6,351 nucleotides of DNA, from the NCBI GenBank assembly GCA_030673735.1, contig DAOVIK010000100.1, positions 1 to 6,351 on the forward strand, given 5' to 3'. This document shows, piece by piece, positions 1 through 5,802 of the stretch. The stretch is from Anaerolineae bacterium (GTDB lineage Bacteria > Chloroflexota > Anaerolineae > Anaerolineales > E44-bin32). The notes under the pieces were generated by a model. That model had not been told where the DNA came from, did no database searches, and was given only the letters and a program-made list of their open reading frames with translations. Made by a program: the position numbers and the translations under genes. Numbering within the stretch: the first letter of the stretch is position 1; the number at the start of each line of letters is the position of its first letter.

Positions 1-1
1 A

Positions 2-1183
2 TATGGGAATAGCGCGCCGGTCGTGGTGGTTGCTTCAACATGGTTTGTCGATAAGTACAACAGCGGGGCGACTACCTTCCACCTGGAGTTCAATCCCGTC
101 GACATGGGCATCATCGTCATCACTCACCTATGGCCGGGAAAAACGGATCCCGAAACCGGCTTAAGCAGCGAGGGAACCTATGACTTCGGTGGACCTAACA
201 GCCTCGCAGCGCTGCGCGATACCATTCGCTTTGCACTCGGTGTGGAATCCGATATCGACGGCTGCCCTCTGGATGACTTAATATCAATCCAGCCCTTGTA
301 CGAAAACGTGGGCCTGTTCGCATCATCCCATGCTGGCGTTGTGGCAACCAACGTGATGGCCTACTATGGCGAAGCCCTGCAAGGCTTGAAGTACTTCGTC
401 GGCCGGGAAAATCCCACCATGGCTGAGATGTATCCGCTCGAGATTGGCCACTTCGAGGACCGGCACCGACCGATCTACAACCCATACTACGATCACGAAG
501 GCTACACACCCACGAGCATTGCGGTTGATTACTCGCATCTCAGCTGGATCCAGAACCAAGCGTTTCCAGAGGGTCGGCCGGTATTCGAGGTTCCTAACGG
601 GGAAGACTACGTCTTGGACGACAAGGGCCCCAACATAAATGGCAAGCGCTGGTTCTCCCATGCCCTGACGCAGGCGCTGCTTGATAATGGCGTGTTCACG
701 CTCGAGACATGGCCTTCGGATGTCGCCACGCCGCAGCAAACAGCCGATTTCTGGCCGTATCGGATCACGGTCAACAACTACGCTGCAATCGGAGAGAAAC
801 TCCCGGAGCTTCGCGTGATGCTGACCTTTGCCAGCTACGACCATGTCCAAGCCGCGCCGGATAAGCCCCACATCCGGCAGGCCTATGATGGCTTTCGTAA
901 GACTGCAGACCTCTGGACGCGCTTGAATTGCGATCTGTCATATGTGCAAGCAGAAGTCCACGCGAGCGCAACCTTGGCGGGCGGCTTCCAAGACAACGAT
1001 GCCAACACCGAGCCTGCGGATTGGTATGCTGAAGCCGAGTTGTGGGGCTTTGAAGGCAGATTAGCCGGGGAGATGACTGCCAAGAGCATCCCCTACGCAT
1101 GCGTTGCCGAAATGGCCGATCGTGTTCACGCGGACCATTGGGTGCCGAACCTCGATTCCCTCGTGGGAGATCCTGATAGGTGA
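2..1183 (+). CDS. Probable alpha/beta-hydrolase-fold enzyme, 5' end missing
   Basis: The reading frame is open from the window edge to the TGA at 1181-1183, so this is the C-terminal part of a longer protein (393 codons visible). A GTG at 23 could be taken as a start, but the residues before it (YGNSAPV) run straight into a hydrophobic strand (PVVVVAST) that resembles the first core strand of the hydrolase fold, so the true start is probably upstream. Numbering from that GTG: a strand followed by THLWPGK (35-41) and SSEGTYDFGG (48-57), typical of the loops before the nucleophile helix; a nucleophile-elbow-like A-S-S-H-A at 100-104 with Ser102 as likely nucleophile; a strand and turn with Asp273 (ASYDHVQAAP, 270-279) as likely catalytic acid; and a late His, 369 or 372, in DRVHADHW. 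The substrate is unknown; esterase, peptidase and dienelactone-hydrolase-like activities are all possible. The family call comes from motif order only. Any signal peptide would lie outside the window. It converges with the next gene. Confidence 0.68.
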   Translation, partial: YGNSAPVVVVASTWFVDKYNSGATTFHLEFNPVDMGIIVITHLWPGKTDPETGLSSEGTYDFGGPNSLAALRDTIRFALGVESDIDGCPLDDLISIQPLYENVGLFASSHAGVVATNVMAYYGEALQGLKYFVGRENPTMAEMYPLEIGHFEDRHRPIYNPYYDHEGYTPTSIAVDYSHLSWIQNQAFPEGRPVFEVPNGEDYVLDDKGPNINGKRWFSHALTQALLDNGVFTLETWPSDVATPQQTADFWPYRITVNNYAAIGEKLPELRVMLTFASYDHVQAAPDKPHIRQAYDGFRKTADLWTRLNCDLSYVQAEVHASATLAGGFQDNDANTEPADWYAEAELWGFEGRLAGEMTAKSIPYACVAEMADRVHADHWVPNLDSLVGDPDR

Positions 1184-1233
1184 CGCTCCCGATCTTTGGG
1201 ATTCCTGCCAATTCGCGCGAGGCCTTTTCAGAG

Positions 1234-1262
1234 GATTTGTAGGGGCGGTTCGCCCCGCTAAA
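1234..1262. repeat. REP-like hairpin repeat (GTAGGGGCG type)
   Basis: GGGGCG (1242-1247) and CGCCCC (1251-1256) form a perfect 6-bp stem with a GTT loop. TA (1240-1241) and TA (1259-1260) can extend it past a two-base bulge. The left arm GATTTGTAGGGGCG (1234-1247) matches GATTCGTAGGGGCG at 5637-5650 at 13 of 14 positions, so this is one member of a repeat family found at two loci in this window. It lies 51 bases after the hydrolase stop codon and could help end that transcript. Confidence 0.5.
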
Positions 1263-1303
1263 GACGTACGGGACAAACGGCGAACTATCCCCTACTCACA
1301 TCA

Positions 1304-1394
1304 CGTCATCCTGAGGGAGCATAGCGACCCCCGTAAAAGCATCAGGGGCCCCACTCAAAACGTCTGGGGTGAGCGACGGACGGCGAAGGATCTC
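1304..1394. repeat. Possible interrupted dispersed repeat (CGTCATCCTGAG...GAAGGATCTC)
   Basis: CGTCATCCTGAGGGAGC (1304-1320) and GCGAAGGATCTC (1383-1394) resemble the two ends of a short intergenic repeat that I recall from Chloroflexota and other environmental genomes, where the two halves are nearly adjacent. Here about 60 bases separate them. The identification is from memory and there is no second copy in the window, so confidence is low. Confidence 0.3.
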
Positions 1395-1415
1395 GTTGTC
1401 GCAATCAACAGGTCA

Positions 1416-2258
1416 CTACCCTTCAATCCTGGCCTCCCGCTCCCGAATCCACTCGGCCAGAGCCGGCTCCTCAACGCCTTCTGTGATCTGATCGCGGTCA
1501 TTCCATATAGCTTTCGTAGTGATATCAATGCCCGCGTCATCCACCAATTGCATCGCCCGGGCGGCGTCATCTTCATCGATTACGCGAGTGCGGAGTCCCG
1601 TGTACCCGCTGCTTCTCATCAATATGCCAAGGCCGCTGTAGCTGGCGTCGTCCGTGACGATCCAGATCGCAGCTTGCTTGACATCAAAACTCCTGTATTC
1701 CCAGCCTTCGCGTTGGGATTCGCTCATGGAATTAAGGAGCAATTGCAACTCGGCTTGCTCTGGGTGACGAGCGATCTCAAAAGTGTCCGCGCCGTCAGGG
1801 ATACTCCGACGCATGTTGCCACAGGCAACATCAAGCAGAACTTCGATCCAACTACCGGTCTCAAGCCGGACAACCACTTCCTGCAAAACGACCATGTTCT
1901 GAACGGATCCTGAGTGCGCTATGAAATACGTGCCGACTTCGATCTCCACCTCGATCAATTCATCCAGGAGTCGTTTGATATCCAGCTCAAGGTCCTCGAT
2001 CGAAGACCCCCTCGGCCGTGCCTCGATTTGACCGGCTTCAAGCAAATCAACCAGATTTCCCGTGATGTCCGGCACTGCTGTTGGTGCGGTAGTTGCTGTG
2101 GGCCGGCGAGTAGGCGCGGCAGTGGTCCTGGTGAAGGGAGAGATCTGTTGGCAGAATTGTGCCAATCCAAAGGTGAGGAAGCCCATAACAATGAATAGCA
2201 GGACCTTGCCGACATTCTTCAGGAAGTCGACAAACCGATCTCTTGGGCTCTGTCTCAT
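1416..2258 (-). CDS. Membrane-anchored protein with Thr/Pro linker and extracytoplasmic domain, function unknown
   Basis: 280 residues. I chose the ATG at 2258 because AGGAGG lies five bases upstream; the GTG five codons earlier lies immediately before that ribosome binding site. A basic N-terminus (RQSPRDRF..K..K) precedes one hydrophobic segment (about 18-35), then a low-complexity Thr/Pro/Ala linker (about 42-64), which suggests an N-in signal anchor with the rest outside the membrane. Cys36 follows the segment, but AQFC is not a good lipobox. Residues 68-105 are acidic and probably helical. Residues 105-145 look like beta strands (EVEIEVGTYFIAHSG, QEVVVRLETG). Cys146 and a helical part with QAAIWIVTDD (195-204) follow. 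QxA-I-W...TD resembles the Gln motif of Cys-Gln thioester surface domains, but homology is not shown. The protein is not recognised as a named family. No promoter was identified. A long open frame on the opposite strand is a shadow. Confidence 0.78.
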   Translation of the reverse strand: MRQSPRDRFVDFLKNVGKVLLFIVMGFLTFGLAQFCQQISPFTRTTAAPTRRPTATTAPTAVPDITGNLVDLLEAGQIEARPRGSSIEDLELDIKRLLDELIEVEIEVGTYFIAHSGSVQNMVVLQEVVVRLETGSWIEVLLDVACGNMRRSIPDGADTFEIARHPEQAELQLLLNSMSESQREGWEYRSFDVKQAAIWIVTDDASYSGLGILMRSSGYTGLRTRVIDEDDAARAMQLVDDAGIDITTKAIWNDRDQITEGVEEPALAEWIREREARIEG

Positions 2259-2261
2259 GTG

Positions 2262-2269
2262 CTCCTCCT
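2262..2269 (-). promoter_or_regulatory. Ribosome binding site that fixes the start at 2258
   Basis: On the minus strand AGGAGGAG lies directly before CAC-ATG, so AGGAGG has a five-base spacer to the ATG at 2258. The in-frame GTG at 2273 would place this perfect Shine-Dalgarno sequence inside the coding region, so the ATG is preferred. Confidence 0.8.
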
Positions 2270-2481
2270 GCACCTAGACTACTTCCATGCAAATGCGGGA
2301 CGTGCCTAACACGAGGCTCGAATGAGGGGTATCTTCTAGTGGAAGACCGGGGATGAAGGCAGTCAATCAGGGATCGCAGGAAGTGGCGTTTGACAAAGGA
2401 TGAACTACCGCGTGGAGATGCCCCTTTCTGTTTCGCAACCAGTATACAGCGATTCCGGCAAGCTGTAGTATTCGAACAGCA

Positions 2482-2516
2482 GTGCGGTGCTGGATCACCA
2501 TGATCTGGTTCCGCAC
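2482..2516 (+). other. Strong hairpin, possibly part of a structured RNA
   Basis: Bases 2482-2497 pair with 2501-2516 around a CCA loop. Of 16 positions, 12 are Watson-Crick pairs, three are G-T pairs that become G-U in RNA read from the plus strand, and one is T-T. On the minus strand the same three positions would be C-A mismatches, so the structure is better as a plus-strand RNA. No promoter for such an RNA was found. It may instead be a decayed palindromic repeat. Confidence 0.4.
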
Positions 2517-2576
2517 CCCAACCATGCCATTCTCACCAAGGTACATGGCTAGGCAGCGCTGCACAGAATGCAACAT

Positions 2577-2598
2577 GGCCGGGAATTGCTTCCCGGCC
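2577..2598 (-). terminator. Possible terminator of tRNA-Glu
   Basis: GGCCGGGAA (2577-2585) and TTCCCGGCC (2590-2598) form a perfect 9-bp stem with a four-base loop. It begins about 32 bases beyond the 3' end of the tRNA on the minus strand. The sequence after it on that strand (ATGTTGCATTCT) is only moderately T-rich, so intrinsic termination is plausible but not certain. Confidence 0.4.
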
Positions 2599-2630
2599 AA
2601 GCTTTGCGGTTCGGATTGGGTTTTAGCAGG

Positions 2631-2703
2631 TGCCCCCACGGGGATTCGAACCCCGGTTTTGGCCTTGAGAGGGCCACGTCCTAGGCCTCTAGACGATGGG
2701 GGC
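2631..2703 (-). tRNA. tRNA-Glu (anticodon CTC)
   Basis: A complete 73-nt cloverleaf reads on the minus strand. It has a 7-bp acceptor stem GCCCCCA/TGGGGGC, a D arm opening with GTCT, an anticodon stem TGGCC/GGCCA around the loop CTCTCAA (anticodon CTC, plus-strand bases 2667-2669), a four-base variable region, a T arm CGGGG-TTCGAAT-CCCCG, and discriminator A at 2631. The next bases are CCT, so the CCA end is not encoded and must be added by tRNA nucleotidyltransferase. CTC reads GAG glutamate codons. The gene stands alone, has its own promoter, and is transcribed away from the radical SAM operon. Confidence 0.98.
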
Positions 2704-2714
2704 AAGCGACGGTG

Positions 2715-2744
2715 ATTCTATCACGCCCCCGCAGAGAGCGTCAA
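2715..2744 (-). promoter_or_regulatory. Sigma70-type promoter of tRNA-Glu
   Basis: On the minus strand TTGACG (2744-2739) is followed after 18 bases by TAGAAT (2720-2715). Each differs from the -35 and -10 consensus at one position. Transcription would start near 2708, about five bases before the mature tRNA 5' end, which suits a tRNA gene with a very short leader. Confidence 0.65.
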
Positions 2745-2790
2745 TGAATCCTGCATTCTCCGCATGAAACCTATGCTCAAAGACAACTTC

Positions 2791-2823
2791 GCACACGCCA
2801 CAAGGTACAATGAAGGCGTGTGC
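2791..2823. promoter_or_regulatory. Perfect inverted repeat abutting the -10 box (operator candidate)
   Basis: GCACACGCC (2791-2799) and GGCGTGTGC (2815-2823) are perfect 9-base inverted copies separated by 15 bases. The right arm ends at the base before the TATAAT box, and the dyad spans the region where RNA polymerase would contact the -35 and extended -10. It lies upstream of the expected transcription start, so it is better explained as a binding site for a dimeric regulator than as an RNA hairpin. No regulator gene is visible nearby. Confidence 0.5.
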
Positions 2824-2829
2824 TATAAT
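2821..2829 (+). promoter_or_regulatory. Extended -10 promoter of the radical SAM operon
   Basis: TGCTATAAT contains a perfect TATAAT (2824-2829) preceded by the TGn of an extended -10 element. No good -35 hexamer lies 16-18 bases upstream (CAAGGT at 17), which extended -10 promoters can tolerate. Transcription would start near 2836, giving a leader of about 40 bases before the ATG at 2876. Confidence 0.6.
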
Positions 2830-2875
2830 CGCCAACTCTTTTCGTCCGAACTAAGGAACGAGGTGTCAACCAGGT

Positions 2876-4792
2876 ATGGATCCCGAGGCCATTGAACGCG
2901 AGCTTGACGCCATACTGCCGCGCGTGCAGAAACCCGGCCGCTACACCGGAGGCGAGCTCAACCAGGTACTCAAGGATTGGGCACAGGTCCCCACGCGCGT
3001 AGCCCTGGCGTTCCCGGATATCTACGATCTGGGCATGTCCAACCTCGGGCTAGCGATCCTTTATGACATCCTCAACCAACAGCCGGATGTGCTCGCCGAG
3101 CGCGTGTACGCGCCTTGGAGTGACATGGAAGCGCTCATGCGCCGGCACGGCGTGCCGCTGCACTCCCTGGAAAGCAAGCGCGCCATCGCTGATTTCGACA
3201 TCCTGGGCTTCTCACTGCCCTACGAAACGCTCTACACCAATGCCCTCAACATGCTCGATCTGACCGGCATTCCCTTGCTCAGCGCCGAACGAGAGCGCCG
3301 GCACCCGCTGGTCATCGCCGGCGGCCACGCCACGTTCAATCCCGAGCCGATGGCGGATTTCATCGATGCCTTCGTCATCGGCGAGGGGGAGGAAGCTATC
3401 CTCGAAATCGTTCGCTGCTACGAGCAGTGGAAGGGTGGCTCCGAGCCACGACAAGCCCTGCTGGAAGCCCTTTCACCCATTTGTGGCGTGTACGTGCCCA
3501 GCCTATTCCAAGTTGATTACAGAGCCGACAGCACGATCTCGCAGGTCAAGCCCTTGGCATCCGGGATCGAATTGCCTGTGCTGAAGCGCATCGTCCCAGA
3601 GTTGCCTCCGGCGACCACACGCTTCATCGTGCCGTTCATCGACGTAAGCCACAACCGGATGCCCATCGAGATCATGCGCGGCTGCACGCGCGGCTGCCGC
3701 TTCTGCCATGCCGGCATGGTCACCCGCCCGGTCCGGGAGCGCAGCGTCGGCGAAATCCTCGACGCTATGGAGCAGGCGCAGGCATGCACCGGCCACGATG
3801 AAGCTGGGCTGCTATCCCTGTCCTCATCGGACTACAGCCAGATCCAAGAACTGGTCCGCCAGGCCGGCGAGCGCTTCGCCGGCAGGCATGTAAATCTCTC
3901 CCTGCCCTCGTTGCGCATCGAGAGCCTATCCGTCGAACTGATGGACCTTCTTCAAGACAGCTCGCGCCGCAGCGGCTTCACGCTCGCGCCGGAAGCCGCC
4001 ACCGAACGCATGCGCAGCATCATCAACAAGCCCGTACCCAGCGATCAGATCCTGCAGACCGTCGAGGAGATCTTCAAGCGCGGCTGGCACACGATCAAGC
4101 TGTATTTCATGATCGGGCATCCGTCGGAAACGCTCGAGGATGTGCAAGCTATCGCCGACCTAAGCAAGGCAATCATCGCCAAGGGCAGGTCCTTCATCGG
4201 CAAGCGCGCACGCGTGAATGTGAGCGTGAGCACCTTCGTGCCCAAATCCCACACACCCTTCCAGTGGGTGGCCTGCGAGAGCGAAGCACAGATCGAAGCC
4301 AAGCAGGATCTGCTTCGGCGCGAGCTGCGCGGCAGGGGACTGAAGCTGAGTTGGACCGATCCCCAGCGCACCATGCTCGAAGCGTGGCTCTCGCGCGGCG
4401 ACCGGCGCATGGGCGCCGTGATCCTCCATGCCTGGCAACGCGGAGCCAAGTTCGACGCCTGGCAGGAGCATTTCGACCACCAGGCTTGGATGCAGGCCTT
4501 TGGGGATGCCGGTCTCGATCCGGCCTTCTATACCAGCCGCCAGCGCGCCTTGGACGAAATCCTTCCCTGGGATCACATCGACGCCGGGGTCACGAAGAAG
4601 ATGCTGGTGGAGGATTATCAATGGAGCCTGGAGGGGAAAACCCGCCCCGATTGCCGTGAGCACTGCACGGCCTGCGGCATCCTGCCCAAGTTCAACGACC
4701 TGCGGCGCCAGCATCCCGGCGAGATCTGGAAATGCCCAGAGGTCAAGCCAGTGGCGCGGGAGAAGTCCAGCCAGGTGGTATCGAGCAGCTAA
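2876..4792 (+). CDS. Radical SAM protein, TIGR03960 type (partner of DUF2344)
   Basis: 638 residues. The start is the ATG at 2876, with GAGGTG ten bases upstream and AAGGA further out; PGRYTGGELN (20-29) just inside the protein is a hallmark of this family's N-terminus. The N-terminal region (about 40-180) resembles the cobalamin-binding-like half of B12-type radical SAM proteins (FPDIYDLGMSNLG, 47-59; GGHATFNPEP, 149-158; IGEGEE, 168-173). No DxHxxG motif is present, so B12 binding is not supported. The radical SAM domain (about 250-480) has CTRGCRFC with Cys270, Cys274 and Cys277 to hold the 4Fe-4S cluster that cleaves S-adenosylmethionine. LAPEAATERMR (370-380) and LYFMIGHPSE (409-418) are typical of the family barrel. 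The C-terminal tail carries a second CxxxCxxC (Cys593, Cys597, Cys600) and Cys620, a possible second cluster site. The substrate is unknown. It is the first gene of a two-gene operon; the next ATG is 11 bases after its TAA. Confidence 0.95.
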   Translation: MDPEAIERELDAILPRVQKPGRYTGGELNQVLKDWAQVPTRVALAFPDIYDLGMSNLGLAILYDILNQQPDVLAERVYAPWSDMEALMRRHGVPLHSLESKRAIADFDILGFSLPYETLYTNALNMLDLTGIPLLSAERERRHPLVIAGGHATFNPEPMADFIDAFVIGEGEEAILEIVRCYEQWKGGSEPRQALLEALSPICGVYVPSLFQVDYRADSTISQVKPLASGIELPVLKRIVPELPPATTRFIVPFIDVSHNRMPIEIMRGCTRGCRFCHAGMVTRPVRERSVGEILDAMEQAQACTGHDEAGLLSLSSSDYSQIQELVRQAGERFAGRHVNLSLPSLRIESLSVELMDLLQDSSRRSGFTLAPEAATERMRSIINKPVPSDQILQTVEEIFKRGWHTIKLYFMIGHPSETLEDVQAIADLSKAIIAKGRSFIGKRARVNVSVSTFVPKSHTPFQWVACESEAQIEAKQDLLRRELRGRGLKLSWTDPQRTMLEAWLSRGDRRMGAVILHAWQRGAKFDAWQEHFDHQAWMQAFGDAGLDPAFYTSRQRALDEILPWDHIDAGVTKKMLVEDYQWSLEGKTRPDCREHCTACGILPKFNDLRRQHPGEIWKCPEVKPVAREKSSQVVSSS

Positions 4793-4795
4793 GCG

Positions 4796-4800
4796 AAAGG
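4796..4800 (+). promoter_or_regulatory. Ribosome binding site of the DUF2344 gene
   Basis: AAAGG lies three bases before the ATG at 4804. An in-frame ATG at 4732 is inside the radical SAM gene and has no such site, so 4804 is the preferred start. The spacer is short, so the site is probably modest in strength. Confidence 0.55.
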
Positions 4801-4803
4801 CAA

Positions 4804-5451
4804 ATGAGCGATCCCCAGAAGTATCGCCATCGTTTCACCTTCGCCAAGGCAGATCCGATGCGCTTCACAAGCCATCTGGACTTGCATCATGCCTGGGAAC
4901 GCACGCTGCGGCGCGCCGGTGTTCCGGTAATGCACACTCGCGGCTATAACCCGAGGCCTCGCATCAGCCTTGGACTGGCCCTTCCGCTGGGATTCACGAG
5001 CGAGTGCGAGCTGATCGACGTGTGGCTCGAAGAAGTTCGTGAGCCCGACGAGCTGCTGCAGGCCCTGCAGTCCTCCGCACCCCCCGGCCTGCTCATCGAG
5101 GCCGTCCAGTCCGTCGATGCGGACCAGCCGGCGCTCCAGAAGCAAATCCTCGCCGCCACGTATCAGGCCCTATTAAAGGAGGCGGGTAACATCTCCGAGC
5201 TCCAGGCCCGCATCCGTGACCTTCTTGAAAGCCCTGAGCTCCCTCGCCAGCGAAGGGGCAAGGCCTACGATCTACGCCCTCTGGTCGAATCCCTCGAAGC
5301 CCGGCCGGCCGATGGAGCGGGCATCCTACTCGTCATGCGCCTGTCGGCTCGCGATGCCGCCACCGGCCGCCCCGAGGAGGCGTTGCTCAGCCTGGGCCTC
5401 GATCCCCTCGCCGCCCGCATCCACCGCAAGTACATTCATTTGAAGTCCTGA
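4804..5451 (+). CDS. TIGR03936/DUF2344 family protein, partner of the radical SAM protein
   Basis: 215 residues, near full length for the family. Family hallmarks appear in order: YRHRFTFAKADPMRFTSHLD (7-26), an amphipathic helix HHAWERTLRRAG (28-39), then GYNPRPRISLGLALPLGF (47-64), where YNPRPR matches the usual GFNPHPR. SECELIDVWL (66-75) and an APPGLLIEAV segment (92-101) follow. The C-terminal part is variable (DLRPL, 156-160; GRPEEALLSLGLD, 188-200; IHRKYIHLKS at the end). There is no signal peptide or membrane segment, so it is presumably cytoplasmic and basic enough to bind nucleic acid, which is inference only. It lies 11 bases after the radical SAM gene and is almost certainly co-transcribed with it. 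In some lineages the two occur as one fused protein, suggesting they act in the same reaction. The biochemical role is not established. Confidence 0.93.
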   Translation: MSDPQKYRHRFTFAKADPMRFTSHLDLHHAWERTLRRAGVPVMHTRGYNPRPRISLGLALPLGFTSECELIDVWLEEVREPDELLQALQSSAPPGLLIEAVQSVDADQPALQKQILAATYQALLKEAGNISELQARIRDLLESPELPRQRRGKAYDLRPLVESLEARPADGAGILLVMRLSARDAATGRPEEALLSLGLDPLAARIHRKYIHLKS

Positions 5452-5516
5452 TCATCATGTTAACCACTTGGAGCTGGCGCTGCCGGTGATGCACCGCCGC
5501 CAAGAGGCCGCGCCTG

Positions 5517-5531
5517 CCGGCCAGAGGCCGG
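5517..5531 (+). terminator. Possible terminator of the radical SAM-DUF2344 operon
   Basis: CCGGCC and GGCCGG form a perfect 6-bp stem with an AGA loop, 65 bases after the DUF2344 stop codon. Only TT follows, so it is not a classical T-tailed terminator. A weaker hairpin, CGGTG/CACCG at 5484-5496, precedes it. Confidence 0.25.
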
Positions 5532-5632
5532 TTCCGAGGTCCGCAATGGTCCGTTGTTGAAGCATGGATCTTCCGCGTTGAGGATCCAATCGGGGATATC
5601 GGGACGATCCCACAATCCGCTTCAACCTTTGC

Positions 5633-5692
5633 CAATGATTCGTAGGGGCGCACCCCGAAAATTGCTCGGGCCACGCGGCCGTGCGCCCCCTA
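5633..5692. repeat. REP-like repeat copy with long imperfect hairpin
   Basis: The copy begins CAATGATTCGTAGGGGCG (5633-5650). GGGGCGCAC (5645-5653) pairs with GTGCGCCCC (5681-5689), and TA pairs with TA beyond a one-base bulge. Inside the loop CCCGA (5654-5658) pairs with TCGGG (5666-5670). The left arm is nearly identical to the repeat at 1234-1247. Confidence 0.55.
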
Positions 5693-5730
5693 GAATGCTG
5701 AAAACGATTCTTCCCTCCACATGGACCCTA

Positions 5731-5776
5731 CAATTGTTTCGTTGGGGCGTACCACTCGACCGCGCATGTCGATGCG
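5731..5776. repeat. Diverged REP-like repeat copy
   Basis: CAATTGTTTCGTTGGGGCG (5731-5749) aligns to the copy at 5633-5650 with one inserted base and a few substitutions. A small hairpin CGCAT-GTCG-ATGCG (5763-5776) follows, but the GGGGCG arm has no close partner, so this copy looks decayed. Confidence 0.35.
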
Positions 5777-5802
5777 GTTCATCCATCTGCGCCATCCTAT
5801 GC

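Larger units (their letters stand above)
1184..1415. other. Intergenic region between convergent genes, with hairpins
   Basis: This 232-base stretch separates the stop codons of two convergent genes. It holds a GTAGGGGCG-type hairpin, a dispersed-repeat-like segment and a GGGGCCCC palindrome at 1345-1352. CCCCA (1350-1354) can pair with TGGGG (1365-1369). No reading frame here looks coding. The hairpins could end transcription from either side, but no clear T-run follows any of them. Confidence 0.5.
2259..2630. other. Gene-free stretch rich in inverted repeats
   Basis: No convincing protein gene lies in these 372 bases. The right half contains consecutive inverted repeats: GCTGT/ACAGC (2462-2466 with 2476-2480), a 16-bp near-perfect hairpin (2482-2516), the palindrome GCAGCGCTGC, and a 9-bp perfect hairpin at 2577-2598. 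A consensus-like TTGACA at 2390-2395 has no matching -10 box at normal spacing. The left half (2281-2389) shows nothing I can name beyond being the leader of the minus-strand gene. Confidence 0.55.

Noticed and set aside
1104..1913. Long plus-strand open frame (269 codons) across the end of the hydrolase gene, the intergenic region and the opposite strand of the membrane-anchored gene.
   Set aside because: It overlaps the hydrolase end in another frame and runs through repeats. Its translation has no recognisable domain, whereas the minus strand gives a perfect ribosome binding site, membrane anchor and Thr/Pro linker.
2390..2395. Perfect TTGACA hexamer on the plus strand.
   Set aside because: No -10-like hexamer lies 16-18 bases downstream, and no gene or clear RNA start follows.
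2367..2705. Minus-strand open frame of 112 codons starting inside the tRNA region (contains GVRIPVGAP).
   Set aside because: The GVRIPVGAP-type peptide is a well-known artefact of translating a tRNA T arm. The frame starts inside tRNA-Glu and continues into hairpins.
4732..4803. Upstream in-frame ATG that would lengthen the DUF2344 protein by 24 residues into the radical SAM gene.
   Set aside because: The extra residues do not match the family N-terminus, and the ATG at 4804 has a purine-rich site directly upstream.
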